DNA of 64,000 bases from Selenomonas sp. (GTDB lineage Bacteria > Bacillota > Negativicutes > Selenomonadales > Selenomonadaceae): assembly GCA_022482925.1 (NCBI GenBank), contig JAKVOG010000001.1:372001-436000 (forward strand), in the 5' to 3' direction. A program made the translations under genes and the position numbers. Within the stretch, counting starts at the first letter, position 1. Every line of letters starts with the position of its first letter. The notes under the pieces are model-generated. The model saw only the letters and a program-made list of their open reading frames with translations. It did not search any database and was not told where the DNA came from. Of the stretch, positions 50,232 through 58,984 are shown piece by piece.

Positions 50232-50927
50232 TTACTCTTCACGCGGATCAATGTATTTCGCAGCATCAGCGAAACGGCCCTTGGTGCTCGTGTTGGCTTT
50301 GATTGCCTCATTGGCATCTTTGCCGGCACGGACAGCATCCATGACTTTGCCGAGCTGGATAACTTCGTAGCCGATTACGCGGCCTTCTTTGTCGAGACCG
50401 AGTCTGTTGACATAGCCTTCTGCGAGTTCGAGATAACGAGGGCCCTTCTTGAGCGTGCTGTACAGCGTACCAACCTGGCTGCGCAGGCCTTTGCCGAGGT
50501 CATCGAGGCCAGCACCGATTGGCAGACCATCATCAGAGAAAGCTGTCTGGGAACGGCCATAAGCGATCTGCAGGAACAGTTCGCGCATTGCCGTATTGAT
50601 GGCATCGCAGACGAGGTCCGTGTTCAGAGCTTCGAGAACCGTGAGACCCGGCAGGATCTCAGCAGCCATAGCTGCGGAATGCGTCATGCCCGAGCAGCCG
50701 ATCGTCTCAACGAGTGCTTCCTGGATGATGCCCTCTTTGACGTTCAGCGTCAGTTTGCAGGCACCCTGCTGCGGAGCGCACCAGCCAACACCATGCGTAA
50801 GACCGCTGATGTCCTGTACGTTCTTGGATTTAACCCATTTGCCTTCCTCTGGAATCGGAGCAGCGCCATGATGTACTTCCTGCGCTACACATGCCATATC
50901 TTCCACTTTCTGTGAATAAGCAATCAT
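50232..50927 (-). CDS. IscU/NifU-like iron-sulfur scaffold protein
   Basis: A 231-residue protein with NifU_N/IscU features: THGVGWCAPQQGACKLTLNV (first Cys), and EALVETIGCSGMTHSAAMAA (Cys), followed by a C-terminal extension of about 100 residues (LDDLGKGLRSQVGTLYSTL, GYEVIQLGKVMDA) that ordinary IscU lacks. It is the type encoded with GGGtGRT proteins. No cysteine desulfurase gene is adjacent. The ATG at 50925-50927 is chosen because homologous starts read MIAYSQKVED and GAGAGG lies upstream; the frame is open for 31 more codons. Confidence 0.85.
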   Translation of the reverse strand: MIAYSQKVEDMACVAQEVHHGAAPIPEEGKWVKSKNVQDISGLTHGVGWCAPQQGACKLTLNVKEGIIQEALVETIGCSGMTHSAAMAAEILPGLTVLEALNTDLVCDAINTAMRELFLQIAYGRSQTAFSDDGLPIGAGLDDLGKGLRSQVGTLYSTLKKGPRYLELAEGYVNRLGLDKEGRVIGYEVIQLGKVMDAVRAGKDANEAIKANTSTKGRFADAAKYIDPREE

Positions 50928-51080
50928 TGTTCGTATTCCTCTCTTTTCTAAAATATAATACTGAAGGAGCATCCCCGACCAGGGGCTAGCAGTGACTGGC
51001 CGTCTGTGACTCTGAGTCACAGGCTCCAGCCTCCCTGCTCAGGAATCTTATCCTTCTGTCTTACAGGGTAATGCAGTCGA

Positions 51081-52610
51081 TTAAAGCTCGACCAGATTCT
51101 TGCCCGTCATCTCAGACGGAATCTCTACGCCAGCCAGCGTGAGCAGCGTCGGTGCGATGTCGCAGAGTGCGCCATCTTTGACCGACTTGACACGATCCGA
51201 TACCACGATGAATGGAACCGGATTCGTCGTATGCTTCGTGAACGGCTGATCGTTGTCGTAGTCCATCATCTTGTCTGCGTTGCCATGATCTGCCGTGATG
51301 CAGACTTCGCCGCCAACCTCACGGATGGCATCAACGAAGCGGCCGACACAGGTATCAACAGTCTCGACTGCCTTGATGACAGCCGGCATGATGCCCGTAT
51401 GACCAACCATGTCGCAGTTTGCGTAGTTCAGGATGATGAAGTCGTATTTCGCGGATTTGATCGCTTCCACGACTTTATCCGTAACTTCTACTGCACTCAT
51501 CTCCGGCTGCAGGTCATAGGTAGCCACTTTCGGGGACGGAACCAGGATGCGGTCCTCACCCTTATATGGCTCCTCAACGCCGCCGTTGAAGAAGAACGTA
51601 ACATGCGCATACTTCTCAGTCTCGGCAATACGCAGCTGCGTCATGCCATGATCCTGAATGATCTCACCCAGCGTGTTGCTGATGGACTCCGGCGGGAATG
51701 CGACTTTGGCATTCAGGCCGTCTTCGTACTGTGAGAACGTCGTGAACGGGATCTTGAGATCTTCATCACGCTCGAAGCCGTCAAACGAATCATCCACGAA
51801 TGCGTGGGTGAGCTGACGGGCACGGTCCGGACGGAAGTTGAAGAAGATAGCTCCGTCGCCATTCTTCATGCCTTCATAGCCTTTGACTACGAACGGCACT
51901 ACGAACTCATCGTTGACATCGGCAGCATAGCTGGCCTTGAGGCCCTCTACTGCCGAATCAGCGCTGACGCCTTCGGCATGAGCAATGGCTTCATAAGCCT
52001 TCTGCTCACGATCCCAGCGGTTGTCGCGGTCCATTGCATAGTAACGGCCACTGACCGAAGCAATCTGGCCAACGCCGATTTCCTTGCATTTGGCCTCAAG
52101 CTCCTCAAGATACGGCTGTGCGCTCTGTGGCGGCACATCACGGCCATCGAGGAATGCATGAACATAGACTTCCTCGACACCGTTATCCTTCGCCAGCTTG
52201 AGCAGCGCATACAGGTGATCCTGATGGCTGTGTACACCACCCGGAGAAACCAGACCCATAAGATGCAGGGCACCATGGTTCTCTTTGACGCTCTTCACGA
52301 TCGAAACCAAAGCTTCGTTCTTGAAGAAATCGCCGTTCTTGATGTCACGGGTGATGCGGGTCAACTGCTGATAGATCGTACGGCCAGCACCGATGTTGGT
52401 ATGACCAACTTCGGAGTTGCCCATCTGACCATCCGGCAGACCGACGTATTCGCCGGATGCCTGCAGCTGGCTCGTCTGGAATTTTTCGATAAGACCATCG
52501 AGTACCGGCGTATTGGCCATCTGTACTGCATTGTTCTTATCCGTTTTATCACCGAGGCCACAGCCATCCATAATGATGAGTGCAACCGGTGCATTTTTGA
52601 GTTTTGCCAT
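51081..52610 (-). CDS. gpmI: 2,3-bisphosphoglycerate-independent phosphoglycerate mutase
   Basis: Interconverts 3- and 2-phosphoglycerate using two Mn ions. 509 residues, normal length. VALIIMDGCGLGD (metal Asp), QMGNSEVGHTNIGAGR with the phosphorylated Ser, VHAFLDGRDVPPQSA, SGRYYAMDRDNRWDR, FFNFRPDRARQLTHAF, NYANCDMVGHTG and ITADHGNADKM (metal ligands) are all present. Last gene of the gap-pgk-tpiA-gpmI glycolytic cluster, 31 bases after tpiA. No enolase follows. Confidence 0.97.
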   Translation of the reverse strand: MAKLKNAPVALIIMDGCGLGDKTDKNNAVQMANTPVLDGLIEKFQTSQLQASGEYVGLPDGQMGNSEVGHTNIGAGRTIYQQLTRITRDIKNGDFFKNEALVSIVKSVKENHGALHLMGLVSPGGVHSHQDHLYALLKLAKDNGVEEVYVHAFLDGRDVPPQSAQPYLEELEAKCKEIGVGQIASVSGRYYAMDRDNRWDREQKAYEAIAHAEGVSADSAVEGLKASYAADVNDEFVVPFVVKGYEGMKNGDGAIFFNFRPDRARQLTHAFVDDSFDGFERDEDLKIPFTTFSQYEDGLNAKVAFPPESISNTLGEIIQDHGMTQLRIAETEKYAHVTFFFNGGVEEPYKGEDRILVPSPKVATYDLQPEMSAVEVTDKVVEAIKSAKYDFIILNYANCDMVGHTGIMPAVIKAVETVDTCVGRFVDAIREVGGEVCITADHGNADKMMDYDNDQPFTKHTTNPVPFIVVSDRVKSVKDGALCDIAPTLLTLAGVEIPSEMTGKNLVEL

Positions 52611-52641
52611 TATTGCTTACTACTCCTTTAATCGAACCGGA

Positions 52642-53391
52642 TTAGTAGTTAACGATCTCGCTGAAGTCTTTTGCCTTCAGGGAAGCGCCGCCAACGAGTG
52701 CACCGTCGACATTCGGCTGCTTCATGAGGTCAGCAATCGTAGCCGGTTTTACGCTGCCGCCGTACTGGATACGGATTGCATCAGCGCTCTCCTGGCCAAA
52801 CACCTCAGCAACAGTCTTGCGGATATGCGCGCAGACTTCCTCAGCCTGATCGAACGAAGCCGTCTTGCCCGTGCCGATAGCCCAGATCGGCTCATAAGCG
52901 ATGACGAGTTTGGCAACTTCGTCAGCCTTGAAGCCATTCAGAGCAGCTTTGATCTGACCAGCAACGAGGTCAAGATACGTGCCAGCTTCGCGGATCTCAA
53001 GGGACTCGCCGCAGCAGATGATCGGCGTGATGCCAGCAGCAAAAGCAGCCTTCGCGCGTTTGTTTACGCCTTCATCCGTCTCACCGAAATAGTCACGACG
53101 CTCGCTGTGGCCGAGAACTGCGTAATCTACGCCGATCTCATTGAGCATGCCCGTAGAGATCTCGCCCGTGAAAGCACCGTTTGCTTCCCAATGAACGTTC
53201 TGTGCGCCAACATGGATGTTCGTGCCTTTGACTGCAGCTGCAACAGAGGACAGAGCCGTAGCCGTCGGGCATACGACAACATCAACTTTCGCATCTTTGA
53301 CCAGCGGAGCCAGAGCCTTTACGAGCTCTACGCCCTCTTTGATCGTGTTGTTCATTTTCCAGTTGCCTGCAATAATCGGAGTTCTTGCCAT
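52642..53391 (-). CDS. tpiA: Triose-phosphate isomerase
   Basis: Converts dihydroxyacetone phosphate to glyceraldehyde 3-phosphate. 249 residues with [10 protein letters not shown] (Lys), [13 protein letters not shown] (His), [14 protein letters not shown] (Glu, and loop 6 following) and [20 protein letters not shown] (phosphate binding). Complete and unbroken, unlike pgk upstream. Confidence 0.97.
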   Translation of the reverse strand: MARTPIIAGNWKMNNTIKEGVELVKALAPLVKDAKVDVVVCPTATALSSVAAAVKGTNIHVGAQNVHWEANGAFTGEISTGMLNEIGVDYAVLGHSERRDYFGETDEGVNKRAKAAFAAGITPIICCGESLEIREAGTYLDLVAGQIKAALNGFKADEVAKLVIAYEPIWAIGTGKTASFDQAEEVCAHIRKTVAEVFGQESADAIRIQYGGSVKPATIADLMKQPNVDGALVGGASLKAKDFSEIVNY

Positions 53392-53428
53392 TTGAAAATT
53401 ACCCCCTAATTTTCTATTCTCGAATCAA

Positions 53429-54625
53429 TTATTTATCAGCGATAGCTGCAACGCCCGGCATCTCTTTGCCTTCGAGGAATTCAAGCGTAGCGCCGCCGCC
53501 AGTGGATACATGGGAAATCTTATCCGTCAGGCCGGTCTTCTTCAGAGCAGCAACGGAGTCACCGCCACCAACGATGGAGATTGCGCCCTGCTCCGTAGCC
53601 TTAGCTACAGCCTGAGCAACAGCCAGCGTACCATTCGCGAATGCATCATACTCGAATACGCCCATTGGTCCGTTCCAGACAACCGTCTTAGCGCCTTCCA
53701 GAGCCTTGACGTATTCCTTCGACGTCTCTGTCGCCGGAATCCAGTGCCATCCAGCCGTCCGGAATCTGATCAACCGGAGACCGTCTTCGTGTTGGCATCA
53801 GCAGCAAACTTATCAGCAATAACAACATCTACCGGCAGAATAACTTTGACGCCCTTCTGCTCTGCTTTCTTCAGCAGTTCAAGAGCCAGCGGCTTCTTGT
53901 CCTTCTTCGCACAGGGAGCTGCCGATTGGCAGGCCTTTAGCAGCATCAAAGGTATGAGCCATGCCGCCACCAATGATGATCGTATCTACTTTGTCGATCA
54001 TGTTGCTGATGACACCGATCTTATCGGAAACTTTGGCGCCACCGATGATGGCAACGAACGGACGCTGCGGATTCTCCATCGTCTTGCCGATGTAGTTGAT
54101 CTCTTTTTCCATCAGGAAACCAGCGACGCACTCGATATATTTCGGAACGCCGGCATTCGATGCATGCGCACGATGGGAAACACCGAAAGCATCATCAACA
54201 GCAATATCAGCCAGGGATGCCAGCTGTTTTGCAAATTCCGGATCATTCTTCTTCTCAGCCTTGTGATAACGAAGGTTCTCCAGCAGCAGAACCTCGCCTG
54301 GTTTCAGGTCAGCAGCCAGCTTCTCAGCCTCTTCGCCTACACAGTCAGAAGCCCATTTGACCTCTTTCTTCAGAAGCTCGCCCAGATGTTTTACGAGGTG
54401 CTTCGTGGAGAACTGCGGCTCACGAGCCTCAGTCGGACGGCCGATATGGCAAGCCAGGATTACAGCAGCGCCATGGTCGAGCAGATAGTTGATGGTCGGC
54501 AGCGTGCGGACCATACGGGTATCATTCGTGATATTCTGGTGTTCATCAAACGGAACGTTATAGTCAACGCGGACAAATACTTTTTTGCCTTTTACGTCAA
54601 TGTCTTTGATGGTTTTCTTATCCAT
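53429..54625 (-). pseudogene. pgk: Phosphoglycerate kinase gene with three single-base frameshifts
   Basis: Makes ATP from 1,3-bisphosphoglycerate. The N-domain ([45 protein letters not shown]) and C-domain ([47 protein letters not shown]) are all present but lie in different frames. One extra base each near 53913 (GAAGAAGG), 53778 (GGTTGATC) and 53735 (GGCGACAG) breaks the frame; removing three bases leaves 398 codons, a normal length. Since this enzyme is hardly dispensable and its operon neighbours are perfect, sequence error is the best explanation. Confidence 0.9.
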
Positions 54626-54648
54626 GTATCATTACCTCCAATAATAAA

Positions 54649-54683
54649 TTGAGGTCCGGCCCAAGTTCTAGGCCGGACCTCAA
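54649..54683 (-). terminator. Hairpin between gap and pgk
   Basis: Minus strand: TTGAGGTCCGGCC, nine-base loop, GGCCGGACCTCAA followed by TTTATT. A partial terminator or mRNA-stabilising hairpin that could set a higher level of gap than of pgk-tpiA-gpmI. Confidence 0.8.
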
Positions 54684-54715
54684 CAGATCTTCGTGGTATT
54701 CAGTTACCCGTCAAA

Positions 54716-55729
54716 TTACTTCAGTTCAGCGAAGTATTTGATCGTGCGAACCATCTGGCTCGTGTAGCTGTTCTCGTTGTCGTACCAGGAAACAACCTGA
54801 ACCTGCGTGTTGCCATCGCCGATCGGGCTAACCATGGTCTGCGTAGCATCGAACAGGGAACCGAAACGCATGCCAACGATATCGCTGGATACGATCTCAT
54901 CCGTGTTGTAGCCGAAGGACTCAGTAGCCTGTGCCTTCATAGCAGCGTTAACCTGATCAACCGTAACTTCGCCCTTAACAACAGCGAAGAGCAGCGTCGT
55001 GGAACCCGTCGGGGTCGGAACGCGCTGTGCAGCACCGATCAGTTTGCCTTTGAGCTCTGGGATTACGAGGCCGATAGCTTTTGCAGCGCCCGTGGAGTTC
55101 GGAACGATGTTGCAAGCTGCTGCGCGGGAACGACGGAGGTCGCCTTTACGCTGCGGGCCGTCCAGAGTCATCTGGTCGCCAGTGTATGCATGGATCGTAG
55201 CCATGATGCCGCTCTGGATCGGAGCGAGGTCGTTGAGGGCCTTCGTCATCGGAGCCAGGCAGTTCGTCGTGCAGGAAGCTGCGGAAATAACCGTATCGCT
55301 TGCCTTCAGGATCTTGTGGTTTACGTTGTATACGATAGTCGGGAGGTCGTTACCAGCCGGAGCGGAGATAACAACTTTCTTAGCGCCTGCAGCGATATGT
55401 GCAGATGCCTTTTCTTTGGAAGTGTAGAAACCAGTGCACTCCAGAACAACATCAACGTCATGCTTGCCCCAAGGAATGTCCTTAGCGTCTTTTTCAGCAT
55501 AGATCTTGATCGTCTTGCCATTAACCGTGATGGAATCTTCGCCTGCTTCTACAGAGTCGCAGTACTTGTATTTTCCCTGAGAGGAATCATACTTGAGAAG
55601 ATGAGCCAGCATTTTCGGGCTCGTGAGGTCGTTGATTGCAACAACTTCATAACCTTCAGCATCGAACATCTGACGGAAAGCGAGACGGCCGATACGACCA
55701 AAACCATTGATTGCTACTTTTACTGCCAT
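54716..55729 (-). CDS. gap: Glyceraldehyde-3-phosphate dehydrogenase
   Basis: Oxidises glyceraldehyde 3-phosphate with NAD. 337 residues. [20 protein letters not shown] (NAD site), [18 protein letters not shown] with the catalytic Cys, [14 protein letters not shown] with the active-site His region, [20 protein letters not shown] and [14 protein letters not shown] at the end. First gene of the glycolytic cluster, behind a strong promoter. Confidence 0.97.
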   Translation of the reverse strand: MAVKVAINGFGRIGRLAFRQMFDAEGYEVVAINDLTSPKMLAHLLKYDSSQGKYKYCDSVEAGEDSITVNGKTIKIYAEKDAKDIPWGKHDVDVVLECTGFYTSKEKASAHIAAGAKKVVISAPAGNDLPTIVYNVNHKILKASDTVISAASCTTNCLAPMTKALNDLAPIQSGIMATIHAYTGDQMTLDGPQRKGDLRRSRAAACNIVPNSTGAAKAIGLVIPELKGKLIGAAQRVPTPTGSTTLLFAVVKGEVTVDQVNAAMKAQATESFGYNTDEIVSSDIVGMRFGSLFDATQTMVSPIGDGNTQVQVVSWYDNENSYTSQMVRTIKYFAELK

Positions 55730-55778
55730 TTGAAAAATACCCCCTAAATTCTTTAGAAATTCAGTTCTTACAGGTCTA

Positions 55779-55808
55779 ATAATACAATAATCAATGTCTA
55801 AATGTCAA
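55779..55808 (-). promoter_or_regulatory. Sigma-70-type promoter of the glycolytic operon
   Basis: Minus strand: TTGACA (55803-55808), 18-base spacer, TATTAT (55779-55784), about 50 bases before the gap start. No repressor operator could be recognised. Confidence 0.75.
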
Positions 55809-55943
55809 TCTTTTTATCATAAATTTGAGCAATTATTCTATGAATCGGTTTCGTTGTTTTCTGAATGTTCGTTACAAATAGCTAACAATAATGTTTCGTT
55901 TTCTGAATGCCTGAAAACGCAAATAAACAATAGGAAGTCCTGC

Positions 55944-55993
55944 AAAAATAACGGGAAGTGACAAGTAATTATGCTTGTCACTTCCCGTTATTT
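55944..55993 (-). terminator. Terminator after the SCIFF maturase gene
   Basis: Minus strand: AAATAACGGGAAGTGACAAG, loop, CTTGTCACTTCCCGTTATTT and T-run; a 20-base perfect stem. Confidence 0.95.
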
Positions 55994-56007
55994 ACTATAA
56001 ATGAAAT

Positions 56008-57414
56008 TTATTCTTTATCCGAACCGGCCTGCGCATCCATCTTTTCCAATGCCAGTAGTGCCTGAACCAGGATTGCACACTCTAAACGCTTCTTCTGGAT
56101 CTCACAGCCTACCTCATACGGTTGGCGGATATCGCCATGGAACAGATCCGCATTGGCATGGCAGCCACCCGAGCAGAAGAACCGTGCCCAGCAACTGCGG
56201 CATTTCTCTTTATTCAGGACATGGCTCTCACGGAAATACTGCGGCAGTTCCTTATTGGTCACACCATCATAGATGCTGCCCAGTTTGTACTTGTCGCGGC
56301 CAACGAACTGATGGCACGGATACAGGTCACCATTCTCTGCCACCGCAAAGTACTCATGACCGGCACCGCAGCCGGACAGGCGCTTCGCCACACACGGGCC
56401 ATTCGAAAGATCCATGTTGAAGTGGAAGAAGTAGAAGCCCTTCCCCTCGCGATGACGCTTCATATAGGCATCCGTCAGGCGGTCATACTCCTCGAAGATG
56501 CGCGGCAGGTCTGCCTCGGTGAAGCCCAGCGGGCTGTCCTTCATGACTACCGGTTCCATCGACAGGATATCAAAGCCCTCATCGTTCATAGCCAGGACAT
56601 CCTTGGTGAAGTCCATGTTGTTATGGGTATAGGTCCCACGGATATAGGTGTAGGCCCCACGATAATCATAGTCTCCGCCCTTGCGGCTGTCGATGCATTT
56701 ATGGAAGTTCTTCACGACACGGTCATAGGTGCCATGCCCGCCCACATCTGGGCGCGTGGCATCATGGATCTCCTTGCGGCCGTCAAGCGACAGGACCAAT
56801 GCAAAGTTATTCTCATTGAGCCACTGAATGTTCTCATCATTAAGCAGCATGCCATTGGTCGTAAGCGTCAGCTTAAACTTCTTGCCCGTTTCCTTTTCCC
56901 GCTGATGCACGTACTCCGTAACAGCCTTGACCGTCTTCATGTTCATGAGCGGCTCGCCGCCGAAGAAGTCCAGCTCGCACTGGCGGCGCGGTCCACTGAC
57001 CTCGATCAGGAAATCGACGGCTTTCCTGCCGACTTCCGGGCTCATGACTGCACGTTCCTGACCGTAGCTGCCGCCATCACCAAAGCAGTACTTGCAGCGC
57101 AGGTTGCAGTCCTGGGCAATCATCAGGCACAGGGATTTGACCAGGCCATGCTGCTTGAACGTCGGCGGCACATCGATATCCGGGGCAAAGAGTTCCTGCG
57201 CCTCCATCAGGGAGTGCAGTTCCGTCAGGGCCTCACGAAGCTCAGCCTGCGGATAGCTGTCCTGCCAGGCAGCAACGACTTCGTCATCATTGCTGCCGTC
57301 AAAAGTGTCCATCATGTCATAGATCATCTTATCGATAACATGAACTGCACCGCTGTTGATATCCAGCAGAATATAGGTACCGTTCTGTTCAAATTTATGG
57401 ATTTTCGCTTTCAT
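56008..57414 (-). CDS. Radical SAM/SPASM maturase of the SCIFF ranthipeptide
   Basis: A 468-residue enzyme that installs Cys-to-Thr thioether links in the SCIFF peptide. It has an N-terminal RiPP-recognition-like part (ILLDINSGAVHVIDKM, about 1-85), the radical SAM motif CNLRCKYCF (about residues 103-111), FFGGEPLMN, and a C-terminal SPASM region with Cys clusters (CGAGHEYFAVAENGDLYPCH, then CRSCWARFFCSGGCHANAD). These are the hallmarks of the clostridial SCIFF maturase family. The peptide gene lies 77 bases upstream with a terminator between. No transporter or protease gene is nearby. Confidence 0.93.
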   Translation of the reverse strand: MKAKIHKFEQNGTYILLDINSGAVHVIDKMIYDMMDTFDGSNDDEVVAAWQDSYPQAELREALTELHSLMEAQELFAPDIDVPPTFKQHGLVKSLCLMIAQDCNLRCKYCFGDGGSYGQERAVMSPEVGRKAVDFLIEVSGPRRQCELDFFGGEPLMNMKTVKAVTEYVHQREKETGKKFKLTLTTNGMLLNDENIQWLNENNFALVLSLDGRKEIHDATRPDVGGHGTYDRVVKNFHKCIDSRKGGDYDYRGAYTYIRGTYTHNNMDFTKDVLAMNDEGFDILSMEPVVMKDSPLGFTEADLPRIFEEYDRLTDAYMKRHREGKGFYFFHFNMDLSNGPCVAKRLSGCGAGHEYFAVAENGDLYPCHQFVGRDKYKLGSIYDGVTNKELPQYFRESHVLNKEKCRSCWARFFCSGGCHANADLFHGDIRQPYEVGCEIQKKRLECAILVQALLALEKMDAQAGSDKE

Positions 57415-57450
57415 TCGTTCTCCTTAATAAAATAACGTAAACAACCACAC

Positions 57451-57479
57451 AAAAAAGCCTTCCCAATAAGGGAAGGCTT
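57451..57479 (-). terminator. Terminator or attenuator between SCIFF peptide and maturase
   Basis: Minus strand: AAGCCTTCCC, six-base loop TTATTG region, GGGAAGGCTT and TTTTTT. Read-through would give maturase; termination would give excess peptide. Confidence 0.93.
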
Positions 57480-57490
57480 CACTGCGATGA

Positions 57491-57628
57491 TTATTTCTCG
57501 CAAACCTGGTTGCCGACCGTGCAGGACGTCTTGCACGCGGACTGGCAGGAAGCCTGGCACTCGCCGCAGCCGCCCGTCTTCAACGTGCTCTGCATCTTCG
57601 GCTTGTTGACCGTAGTGATGTGTTTCAT
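57491..57628 (-). CDS. SCIFF ranthipeptide precursor
   Basis: A 45-residue peptide, too short for ordinary gene calling. It starts MKHITTVNKPKMQSTLK and continues with GGCGECQASCQSACKTSCTV: six Cys in forty-five residues, the name-giving pattern. The Cys residues are the donors of thioether links to Thr residues made by the radical SAM enzyme downstream. The ATG at 57626-57628 has GGAGGGC upstream. SCIFF peptides are widespread in Clostridia and related anaerobes; their role is thought to be regulatory, but this cannot be judged here. Confidence 0.95.
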   Translation of the reverse strand: MKHITTVNKPKMQSTLKTGGCGECQASCQSACKTSCTVGNQVCEK

Positions 57629-57723
57629 CAATAGCCCTCCTATCAAAATAGAATCTCAATATATTATATCGTCTTTTGCAAGGCAGTACAAGGAATTATT
57701 TCACAATTCAAGGATTCCGGGGC

Positions 57724-58494
57724 CTAGACAACCTTCACTAACTGCCGTTCCCGGAACGTTACTATAGAAAGTCCCACAGCTTCGGCTGCTTCCCCAGCAA
57801 TCCGGAAATTTGCACCAACAGCCTCAGCTGTATGTGCATCAGAGCCGAAAGTCACGTATTGACCGCCCAGTTCCCGATAGCGGCTGTAGACCGGCAGAAG
57901 CTCCTTGATTGCCAGGCGGCTGCCCAGGCGACGGGTATTGAGCTCCAGCACTGTATCGGTCTCGATTGCGGCCTTCAACACCGCATCGATATCCGCCTGA
58001 AAACTGCCATAGGACACCTCTGGATTCTCATACGGGGCATAGCGGGCGATATAGTCAATATGTCCTAATACATCGATAAAATCATGCTGACGGATATTCT
58101 CAGCCATCTGCTGATAGTATTTATGGAAGAACTCTTCCTTGGAAAGCGGCCCATAAGCCTCTTTGTAATAGATATCCTTGCCATCCACCATATGGATTGA
58201 GCCGATTACCAGATCAAAGGGAACCGTATCCACAAAAGCACGGCTCCGTTCGGCCGTAGCTGACTGCATTCCTACCTCGACCCCAAGGAGCAAACGGCTC
58301 CCCCTGAGCGGCTCATATTGCCGCCAGTACACAGCCGGGTCAAATGTAAAGTCGATTTCCCCCGGATAATCCAGGTCCAGATGCTCTGTAAAGACAAGAC
58401 CAATCCCAGCTTGATCTGCTGCGGCTAATGCGTCTTCAGCCTTCATCTCCGAATCGCCCGAAAAAGCGGTATGACTATGACTATCAAAGATCAT
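57724..58494 (-). CDS. PHP-domain phosphatase (histidinol-phosphatase-like)
   Basis: A 256-residue metal-dependent phosphoesterase. The PHP motifs are present: DSHSHTAFSGD at the N-terminus (metal His residues), FTEHLDLDYPG, IGSIHMVDG, DVLGHIDYIARY and FGSDAHTAEAVG. It resembles HisJ-type histidinol-phosphatases, which complete histidine synthesis, but no his genes are near, so another phosphate ester is possible. It probably forms a pair with the TSCPD gene upstream, separated by 27 bases. Confidence 0.85.
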   Translation of the reverse strand: MIFDSHSHTAFSGDSEMKAEDALAAADQAGIGLVFTEHLDLDYPGEIDFTFDPAVYWRQYEPLRGSRLLLGVEVGMQSATAERSRAFVDTVPFDLVIGSIHMVDGKDIYYKEAYGPLSKEEFFHKYYQQMAENIRQHDFIDVLGHIDYIARYAPYENPEVSYGSFQADIDAVLKAAIETDTVLELNTRRLGSRLAIKELLPVYSRYRELGGQYVTFGSDAHTAEAVGANFRIAGEAAEAVGLSIVTFRERQLVKVV

Positions 58495-58521
58495 ATTGCT
58501 CTTGCTTCCTTTCAGTCTATG

Positions 58522-58788
58522 TCAATGGTTCTTCTGCTCAGCCTCATATGCTTCCTGCAATGCGATCGAGAGCTGATCTGGGCAGGACGTTGTCTTATTG
58601 TTGCAAAGCGTGCCTTTGAAGCGTTCGATCACGAAATCAATATCCATACCTTCTACCAATTGGGAAATCCCCTTTAGATTGCCATTGCAGCCACCTTCAA
58701 AGGCAACACTGCGAATTTTCTTTCCATCCAGTTCCACTGTGATTTTACGGGAACAAGTACCGCTTGTCTTATACTCATATTTACTCAT
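58522..58788 (-). CDS. TSCPD-domain protein
   Basis: An 88-residue protein with the TSCPD signature near its end (NNKTTSCPDQLSIAL), plus CSRKITVEL and FEGGCNGNLKGIS. This small domain also occurs at the C-terminus of some ribonucleotide reductases, where its Cys residues may bind a metal; free copies like this one (TIGR03905 type) are of unknown role. Confidence 0.9.
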   Translation of the reverse strand: MSKYEYKTSGTCSRKITVELDGKKIRSVAFEGGCNGNLKGISQLVEGMDIDFVIERFKGTLCNNKTTSCPDQLSIALQEAYEAEQKNH

Positions 58789-58984
58789 AAGATATACCTC
58801 ACTTACTCATGAACAGTTACCTTCAATCATATTAATCGTTTTCACTATGATTTGCAATCCAATCCCTATATTTTTTAGGATTCTATGATAATTATTATGG
58901 TAAATTTGTCCTATATCCGCTATACTATACACAGAAGATTATAATGAAATTAGAAACAGCGAACCTGCTTGGAAGGAATTCACT

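Noticed and set aside
53510-54652. 380-codon open frame antisense to pgk
   Set aside because: It looks continuous only because pgk itself is interrupted; pgk motifs on the minus strand decide the matter.
56122-57435. 437-codon open frame antisense to the SCIFF maturase
   Set aside because: The Cys motifs of the radical SAM enzyme are clear on the minus strand; this is a codon-bias shadow.
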